Positions 6,646 through 11,781 of a stretch of DNA of 11,781 nucleotides are shown piece after piece; positions within the stretch are counted from its first letter, which is position 1, and every line of letters begins with the position of its first letter. The translations under genes were made by a program, and so were the position numbers. The stretch spans positions 1 to 11,781 of the forward strand of contig JAFMQP010000058.1 in the NCBI GenBank assembly GCA_017354575.1, given 5' to 3'. The notes beneath the pieces are model-generated. The model saw nothing but the letters and a program-made list of their open reading frames with translations. It was not told the origin of the DNA and searched no databases. This stretch comes from Acidothermales bacterium (lineage in GTDB: Bacteria > Actinomycetota > Actinomycetes > Streptosporangiales > WHST01).

Positions 6646-8678
6646 CGTGGCACCTGCGAGTACGAGCGCATGGTGTCCAACAGACGCGAGACCCGCGTGC
6701 CGAGCCAGTCGTCGATCCGCGGCCTGGACCAGTCGTCGCTGTCGGCGGGCAGCGCGTCGCGGTCGTCCATGAGCCGGTCGCGGACGTAGCCACGGACGAC
6801 GTGCGGGACGGGCTCCACCGCGGCGTTGACGGCGAGCTGCCAGTCGTCGGTCCAGCGCCGCTCGAACTGCTCCCTGTGCCGGCCGAACGCGAACGGCGGT
6901 GGCGACCCGGCGTCGACCCGGTGCTCGTCGCGGAGCGCGGCGGTCGCGGCCTCGTCCAGTCGCCAGTCGGCCGTCACGACGCCGTACACGTCGCGTGCCG
7001 CCTCGACCGACACCAGGCCGTCCGTGACGTCGCGCAACACGAGCCGGGGGTCGCGGCGTCGCGGGTCACCGATGCCTCCGCCGCCGGCGGTCTCGAAGTG
7101 GATGACGTCGCCGGCACCGACCTCCAGCACGTCGATCTTGCCGACGTCGGTCATCGTGCCGTCGTGTTCCACTCGGCAGCTGCCGGTGGCGGCGGGCAGG
7201 CCGCCGGCGCGGCCCCACGGCTGGAAGGTGAACCGCTCCAGACCCCGCGCCGTCACGTAGGTCTGCGGCGTCGTGAACCGCAGCGAGTACCGCAACCCGA
7301 CGCCGCCGCGGGTGGCGCCGGCCCCACCCGAGTCCGGACGCAGTCCGTACCGCTCGACCAGCACCGGGATCTCGGTCTCCAGCACCTCCGCGGGAATGTT
7401 GCGGTAGAAGCCGGTGGTGAAGTCGACGCCCTCCGTGCCGTCCACCCCGTGCCGGGCGCCGGAGCCGCCGACCAGCGGTTGGGCGATGCTCATCACTCGT
7501 GTCCCGGTCTCCAGGTCCGGCGCGGACGCGAGCATGATCGAGCCCTGCCCGCAGCCGACCGCGGGAACCGCGTCCGGGTCGGCCAGCGCGAGCGCGCCGA
7601 GCACGATGTCGGCCACCCTGAAGAACGTCGCCTGTCGGGCACCGAACGCCGCGCCCGGCCGGGGGTTGATGACGGTGCCACGCGGCACCCGTACCTCGAC
7701 GTTGCGGATCATGCCGGAGTTGTAGGCGATGTCGGGCTTCTTCGTGCGCAGGTAGTTGACGACGCCCAGCACCAGCAGGTAGTGCCCGTCGCGACCGTAG
7801 GTCGCGATGTTGTACGCCGCCGCGACCTGGGGGTCGGTGCCGGTGAAGTCCAGCACCATCCCGTCGCCGTCGATGCGCATCGTCAGCCTGATACGCACCG
7901 GCCGCCCGCCCGGTATCAGGTCGCCCTCGAGGTAGTCCCAGAAGGTGTAGTCGCCGTCCGGCATCGCCGAGACGATGCCGCGTGCCTCGTCCTCGGCGAA
8001 GTCCAACACGTCGTTCATCGCGGCGCGCAGCGTCTGCGCGCCGACCCGGTCCAGCAACTGCCGCACCCGAGACTCCGCCCGGTCCAGGGTGCCGAGCATG
8101 GCGAGGATGTCACCGCGGTTCTTCGCCGGGATCCGGCTGTTCCGCAGGTAGATGTCGAGGATCTCGTCGCGCACCTGGCCGTCCCGCACCAGTCGGGTGG
8201 GCGGCATGATGACGCCCTCCTGGTACTGGTCGGACGCCGAGGGCGTCACCGAGCCGGGGGCCATGCCGCCGACGTCGGTGCAGTGCAGGAACGCCGCGGC
8301 GAAGCAGACGAGCTCGCCGTCGTGGAAGATCGGACGCCAGGAGAACGTGTCCGGTGTGTGGGTGACCAGGCCACCGCTGCGTTCCGGGTCGTTGGTGAAC
8401 CACACGTCGCCGGGCCGGTACGGCTCGCCCTGGGCGAGCACGGAGTCGAAGCCGAGGCCGATCGCGATCCAGATGCCGACCCGCTTCGAACAGGCGGCGA
8501 CCTCGCCGTCCGGGGTTAGCAAGGCGACCACGAAGTCCTGGGTCTCCTTCACGAACACGGTGTGTCCGCAGCGCATGACGAGCTCGCCCATCTCCTCGAC
8601 GATGCCCTGCAGCTGGCCGTGCATCACCTCGAACGTGACCGGGTCCAGCCGACGGCTGCCGGTGTGGCGGGTGCTCAC
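6642..8678 (-). CDS. hyuB: Hydantoinase B/oxoprolinase family protein (HyuB)
   Basis: 678 residues, pairing with HyuA. Hallmarks are LDPVTFEVMHGQLQGIVEEM (11-30), DVWFTNDPERSGGLVTHTPD (91-110), FAAAFLHCTDVGGMAPGS (126-143), IPAKNRGDILAMLGTL (183-198), GGSGARHGVDGTEG (404-417), DSGGAGATRGGVGLR (449-463) and ETAGGGGIGDPRRRDP (529-544), then YGVVTADWRLDE (565-576). The family forms ATP-dependent amidohydrolases (hydantoinase, 5-oxoprolinase) or, with a HyuA partner, ketone carboxylases such as acetone and acetophenone carboxylase. Residues from about 585 to 678 extend past the usual core end and contain FAFGRHREQFERRW and VEPVPHVVRGYVRDRL; their role is unknown. GTG at 8678 overlaps the hyuA TGA (GTGA), with GGAAGG 12 bases upstream. 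The frame stays open upstream of this GTG, but that part only shadows hyuA. Confidence 0.92.
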   Translation of the reverse strand: MSTRHTGSRRLDPVTFEVMHGQLQGIVEEMGELVMRCGHTVFVKETQDFVVALLTPDGEVAACSKRVGIWIAIGLGFDSVLAQGEPYRPGDVWFTNDPERSGGLVTHTPDTFSWRPIFHDGELVCFAAAFLHCTDVGGMAPGSVTPSASDQYQEGVIMPPTRLVRDGQVRDEILDIYLRNSRIPAKNRGDILAMLGTLDRAESRVRQLLDRVGAQTLRAAMNDVLDFAEDEARGIVSAMPDGDYTFWDYLEGDLIPGGRPVRIRLTMRIDGDGMVLDFTGTDPQVAAAYNIATYGRDGHYLLVLGVVNYLRTKKPDIAYNSGMIRNVEVRVPRGTVINPRPGAAFGARQATFFRVADIVLGALALADPDAVPAVGCGQGSIMLASAPDLETGTRVMSIAQPLVGGSGARHGVDGTEGVDFTTGFYRNIPAEVLETEIPVLVERYGLRPDSGGAGATRGGVGLRYSLRFTTPQTYVTARGLERFTFQPWGRAGGLPAATGSCRVEHDGTMTDVGKIDVLEVGAGDVIHFETAGGGGIGDPRRRDPRLVLRDVTDGLVSVEAARDVYGVVTADWRLDEAATAALRDEHRVDAGSPPPFAFGRHREQFERRWTDDWQLAVNAAVEPVPHVVRGYVRDRLMDDRDALPADSDDWSRPRIDDWLGTRVSRLLDTMRSYSQVPR

Positions 8679-10729
8679 GATCGCCACACGCCTTCCAGGT
8701 TTCCGGTGTCGCCGTTCTCCCAGAACTCGAAGTCCGGCGTGACGAACGTCGTCGTGTCGTACTGCAGCAGGACCGCGGGGCCGTGCATCCGAGCGTCGAG
8801 CGGCAGCCGGCCGCGGTCGTAGACCGGCACCTCGATCGCGGTTCCGCCGTAGCTGACCCGACGGGTCTCGCGCGGGGTCGCGGAACGTTCCGTCCGCGTA
8901 CGGGTCGGGCGGGGCACCACGCCGCGTGGAACGCCGGTGAGCAGCCGCAGCTGCAGCACCTCCAACGGCGAGTCCTCGTCGCTGTAGCCGTACACCTCGG
9001 CGTAGCGGCGGTGGAACTCGCTCGCCTGCTGCTCGTGCAGATCGTCGACGGACACCGTCAGCTCGAAGGACTGCCCCTGATAGCGCATGTCGGCGGTGCG
9101 GTGGTGGCGCGCCGCCGCCGTGGGAATTCCCTGTGCCGCCAACCACTTCCCGGCGCGGGCCTCCAGCGAGGCGAACGCGTCGTCGATCGCCTCGTGGTCG
9201 TCGAGATCCCAGCGGCCGCTGACGACGAAGTCCATCTGCTGGTCGGTGAGCGCGCCGCCGACCCCACACATCCCACCCGGCGTCGCCGGCACCAGCACGG
9301 ATCGGATACCGACGTCGGCGGCGAGCATGAACGCGTGCGTCGGCCCGGCTCCGCCGTACGCCATCAGGCAGAACCGCGTGTAGTCGGCCCCGTGCTTGGC
9401 GATCAGCGGCAGCAGACCGGCGTGCATGTTCGCCGTGGCGACCCGGATGATGCCCTCCGCCGCCTCCACCGGGGCGACGCCGAGACGGCCCGCGAGGCCC
9501 GCGACCGCCTCGTTCGCGCGCTCGCGGGAGAGCCGCATCGCACCGCCGAGCAGGTCGGTCTCGCCGATGATGCCGGTCAGCAGGTACGCATCGGTGACGG
9601 TCGGCTCGACGCCGCCGCGGTCGTAGCAGGCAGGTCCTGGAACGCTGCCCGCGGACCGCGGGCCGACCTTCAGCGCGCCATGTGCGTCCCAGTACGCGAT
9701 CGAGCCCCCGCCCGCGCCGATGGTGTCGATCTCGATCGCCGGCATGAAGTACGGATACTGGCCGACGAGGTTCTCCGTTCCCAGCCGCGGCTGTCCGTCG
9801 ACGACGGCCATGTCCGCGCTCGTGCCGCCCATGTCGAGGGTGAAGACGCGGGCGTGGCCGGCGTCGCCGGCGACGCGGGCGGCACCGGTGACGCCGACGG
9901 CCGGCCCGGACAGCACCGTACGCACCGGCGTGCGGGCCGCCTCCTCGATGGAGAGCATGCCGCCGTTGGACTGGGTCATCAGCAACGGGCAGTGCAGCCC
10001 GGTGTCCCGCATGGCCTGCTCGAGCGAGCCGTAGTACGTCACCATCCGGGGACCGATGTAGGCGTTCATCACGGCGAGCAGGGCCCGTTCGAACTCGCGC
10101 TGCTGCGGCCAGATGTCGGACGAGACGCATACGAGGACGTCGGGCCAGCCCTCGGCGAGCAGGTCACGGATGCGCTGCTCGTGTCGGGGGTTGGTGTAGG
10201 AGTGCAGCAGGCAGACGGCGATCGCCTCCACGCCGTCCTCGACGAGCGCGGCGACCGCTGTGCGGGCCGCGGCTTCGTCGAGCGGACGCACCACCCGGCC
10301 ACTGACGTGGATGCGTTCCTCGACCTCGGCCACTCGCGAACGGGGCACCAGCGGAATCGGCCGGGCGGCGTCGAAGTTCGGCGCGTCCGGCAGCCGGTTG
10401 CGTCGGATCTCCAGCACGTCGCGGAATCCCCTGGTCACGAGAAGGCCGGTGCGGCAGCCGGAGCGCTCGATGATGGTGTTCAGCGCGATGGTCGAGCCCG
10501 CCGCAAGGTACGCCACGTCGCTCGCGGCGACGTGGTGCTGGACCAGGATCTCCCGCACGCCCTGGACGACCGTGCCGACGAGGTCGTCGTGCCGGGTGGG
10601 TGTCTTGTGTACGACCGTCCTGCCGTTCCGCTCGTCGACGAGGGCGACGTCGGTGAACGTGCCGCCGACGTCGACACCGAGCCGCCAGCGCGGATCTCGG
10701 GACGCCGCTGCGGCGAGGGCGGGAGCCAT
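8675..10729 (-). CDS. hyuA: Hydantoinase A/oxoprolinase family ATPase subunit (HyuA)
   Basis: 684 residues, first gene of the minus-strand operon. The actin-like ATP-binding fold is shown by LGVDVGGTFTDVALVD (17-32), GSTIALNTIIERSG (78-91), LLVTRGFRDVLEIRRNRLP (96-114), SQSNGG-type TQSNGGMLS (252-260), SGPAVGVTGAA (274-284), TLDMGGTSADMAVVD (297-311), IGAGGGSIA (337-345), GPACYDRGG (365-373) and AYGGAGPTHAF (457-467). HyuA activates a carbonyl or carboxyl group with ATP, and HyuB completes hydrolysis or carboxylation. Length fits single-subunit HyuA. The ATG at 10729 is the only reasonable start before the GVDVGGTFTD block. No ribosome site is visible, but a promoter 7 bases upstream suggests a leaderless message. 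It ends overlapping hyuB by 4 bases. The substrate is unassigned. Confidence 0.94.
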   Translation of the reverse strand: MAPALAAAASRDPRWRLGVDVGGTFTDVALVDERNGRTVVHKTPTRHDDLVGTVVQGVREILVQHHVAASDVAYLAAGSTIALNTIIERSGCRTGLLVTRGFRDVLEIRRNRLPDAPNFDAARPIPLVPRSRVAEVEERIHVSGRVVRPLDEAAARTAVAALVEDGVEAIAVCLLHSYTNPRHEQRIRDLLAEGWPDVLVCVSSDIWPQQREFERALLAVMNAYIGPRMVTYYGSLEQAMRDTGLHCPLLMTQSNGGMLSIEEAARTPVRTVLSGPAVGVTGAARVAGDAGHARVFTLDMGGTSADMAVVDGQPRLGTENLVGQYPYFMPAIEIDTIGAGGGSIAYWDAHGALKVGPRSAGSVPGPACYDRGGVEPTVTDAYLLTGIIGETDLLGGAMRLSRERANEAVAGLAGRLGVAPVEAAEGIIRVATANMHAGLLPLIAKHGADYTRFCLMAYGGAGPTHAFMLAADVGIRSVLVPATPGGMCGVGGALTDQQMDFVVSGRWDLDDHEAIDDAFASLEARAGKWLAAQGIPTAAARHHRTADMRYQGQSFELTVSVDDLHEQQASEFHRRYAEVYGYSDEDSPLEVLQLRLLTGVPRGVVPRPTRTRTERSATPRETRRVSYGGTAIEVPVYDRGRLPLDARMHGPAVLLQYDTTTFVTPDFEFWENGDTGNLEGVWRS

Positions 10730-10736
10730 GCGCGGG

Positions 10737-10766
10737 ACGCTAGCTGCCGGCTACGATGGCGTCCAA
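10737..10766 (-). promoter_or_regulatory. Candidate promoter of the hyuA operon (leaderless)
   Basis: On the minus strand TTGGAC (10766-10761) is followed after 18 bases by TAGCGT (10742-10737), a good TTGNNN/TANNNT pair for the main actinobacterial sigma factor. Seven bases separate the -10 box from the hyuA ATG, so transcription should begin at or next to the start codon. That would explain the missing ribosome site. It is read from consensus only. Confidence 0.55.
10741..10753. promoter_or_regulatory. Candidate LysR-type operator, TAGC-TGCCG-GCTA
   Basis: A perfect 4-base dyad with exact T-N11-A spacing (T10741, A10753), the classical LysR core site. It lies between hyuA and its divergent LysR gene and overlaps the -10 box of the proposed hyuA promoter. 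A second small dyad, ATCG-CTTT-CGAT (10769-10780), lies just beyond the -35 box and could be a further contact. The position suggests control of hyuA, and autoregulation is possible. Confidence 0.45.
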
Positions 10767-10799
10767 CGATCGCTTTCGATACCAGGATCGGCGTACCCG

Positions 10800-11726
10800 A
10801 TGGAGCTGCGGGATCTCCGCGTACTCGTGGCGGTCATCGAGGAGGGCGGCTTCACCCGGGCCGCGGATCGCCTGCACCTCGTGCAGTCCTCCGTCTCCGA
10901 CGCTGTGCGACGACTCGAGCGCGAGTTCGGGCTGCGGCTGGTCGACCGTGACCGGCGGGGCGTGCGTCCGACGCCGGCAGGCGAGCGGCTGCTGGTGTGG
11001 GCGAAGGTGTTGCTCAACAGCGCCGGCAGGGCCAGCGAGGAGCTGTCGGAGTTCCGCAGCTTCGCCGGAGGGACGTTGCGGCTGGGCCTGCTGTCGACCA
11101 TGGTCCCCGTGGTGCTGCCGCGACTGTTGACCGAGATGCACGCCCGGTTCCCCCACCTGGAGGTGCGCGTCGAGGAAGGGCTGGCCACCACGCTGGTGGA
11201 CCGGCTGGTGACGTGCGACCTCGACCTCGTCGTGCTCTTCCTGCCTACGCCGCACAAGGACGGGTTGACGTTCGTCGAGGTGAGTCCCGTGCCGTTCTCG
11301 GTGATCGTGCCCGCGACACACCGGGTGAGGCGGCGGGCGTCGGTGGCGCTCGCCCATCTCGCCGACGAGCGCTGGGTGACGTTCCCGCCGCAGAATCCCG
11401 GCAGGCTCTGGCTCGAGGACGCGTGCATCCGGGCCGGCTTCAGCCCGACTGTCTCCGCCGTCGTCGAGACGTACGCGCAGCAACGCATGTTCGTCGAGGC
11501 CGGCTACGGGGTGGCGGTGGTGCCGTACGGCGACGCACCGCTGTGGCAGCCTCTGCACAGCGTCCCGCTGGACGTCCCGCTGCCCGACTTCCGGGCCGGG
11601 TACGTGTACAACACCCGGCAGCAGTACCGCTCGCTCACGACGATCACCCGGCTGGTGCGTGACGCGCTGGTGGACGTCGCAACGGCGGGTGCGGCCGCCC
11701 GGCGCTTCCGGTCACGCACCGCCTGA
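10800..11726 (+). CDS. LysR-family transcriptional regulator
   Basis: 308 residues, normal length for the family. The N-terminal winged helix-turn-helix is MELRDLRVLVAVIEEGGFTR then AADRLHLVQSSVSDAVRRLE (21-40) and the wing FGLRLVDRDRRGVRPTPAG (43-61). A linker helix follows at about 62-88. The effector-binding domain begins at GTLRLGLLST (91-100) and includes FPHLEVRVEEG (117-127), LVDRLVTCDLDLVVLF (132-147) and VEAGYGVAVVPYG (232-244). Such regulators usually control the divergently transcribed operon and respond to its substrate or an intermediate. Here the partner is the hyuAB operon, 70 bases away. ATG at 10800 is chosen because the conserved family start coincides with it; a GGATC stretch 12 bases upstream is only a poor ribosome site. 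Confidence 0.94.
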   Translation: MELRDLRVLVAVIEEGGFTRAADRLHLVQSSVSDAVRRLEREFGLRLVDRDRRGVRPTPAGERLLVWAKVLLNSAGRASEELSEFRSFAGGTLRLGLLSTMVPVVLPRLLTEMHARFPHLEVRVEEGLATTLVDRLVTCDLDLVVLFLPTPHKDGLTFVEVSPVPFSVIVPATHRVRRRASVALAHLADERWVTFPPQNPGRLWLEDACIRAGFSPTVSAVVETYAQQRMFVEAGYGVAVVPYGDAPLWQPLHSVPLDVPLPDFRAGYVYNTRQQYRSLTTITRLVRDALVDVATAGAAARRFRSRTA

Positions 11727-11742
11727 CGCGTCCCGCACCGAC

Positions 11743-11765
11743 CCGGCGTCGAGTCCTGGCGCCGG
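11743..11765 (+). terminator. Weak hairpin after the LysR gene
   Basis: CCGGCG (11743-11748) and CGCCGG (11760-11765) can pair around an 11-base loop, 16 bases after the LysR stop codon. There is no T-tract. The stem is short for this GC content, so the call is weak. Nothing else is seen in the last 55 bases. Confidence 0.2.
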
Positions 11766-11781
11766 TCCTGGGAGACGTGCC

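Noticed and set aside
6642..10130. Open minus-strand frame of 1162 codons that could be read as a HyuA-HyuB fusion or one giant protein
   Set aside because: Only the part after the GTG at 8678 encodes HyuB. The upstream part is arginine-rich and overlaps the clear HyuA coding sequence in another frame.
10260..10799. Upstream extension of the LysR reading frame
   Set aside because: It lies antisense to hyuA and has no domain. The conserved LysR N-terminus starts exactly at the ATG at 10800.
8783..10951. Plus-strand frame of 722 codons opposite hyuA
   Set aside because: No recognisable domain. Composition is that of an antisense shadow of a strongly GC-biased gene. The same holds for long frames at 6801-8519 and 4766-6028.

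Overview
This is a high-GC window whose coding strands carry G or C at most third codon positions. Lipoprotein-type transport, GTG starts, 4-base start/stop overlaps and the relic of an F420-dependent-type reductase all point to an actinobacterium. The genus cannot be told from the sequence. No rRNA, tRNA, insertion sequence, integrase or CRISPR array was seen.

Left part (1-1888). A thiamine-diphosphate (acetolactate-synthase-like) enzyme on the minus strand runs off the left edge. Upstream of it lies about 330 bases without a gene, holding several inverted repeats. Next come two tandem decayed minus-strand genes. One is an NADPH-dependent F420 reductase-like gene and the other is probably a TetR-type regulator. 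Each seems to keep its start and its end but has lost the middle, with frameshifts.

Centre left (1889-4314, plus strand). A compact three-gene polar amino-acid-type ABC importer: lipoprotein binding protein, permease, ATPase. The last two overlap by 4 bases. The operon ends 18 bases from the convergent stop codon of the next operon.

Right part (10729 down to 4333, minus strand). A tightly packed five-gene operon: hydantoinase A/oxoprolinase (HyuA), hydantoinase B (HyuB), an alpha/beta hydrolase, a protein related to 4,5-dihydroxyphthalate decarboxylase, and a VOC (glyoxalase-like) protein. The first three are joined by 4-base GTGA/ATGA overlaps. A LysR-type regulator is transcribed divergently from a 70-base region. 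That region holds a plausible promoter placing the hyuA ATG at or next to the mRNA 5' end, and a T-N11-A dyad suited to LysR binding.

Reading the whole: this looks like a LysR-controlled catabolic locus. An ATP-dependent HyuAB enzyme (a lactam/cyclic-amide hydrolase, or a ketone carboxylase of the acetone/acetophenone carboxylase kind) would act first. A hydrolase would cleave the product, a decarboxylase-like protein and a VOC protein would follow, and the neighbouring importer may bring in the substrate. The substrate is unknown, and the pathway is inferred from gene content only.
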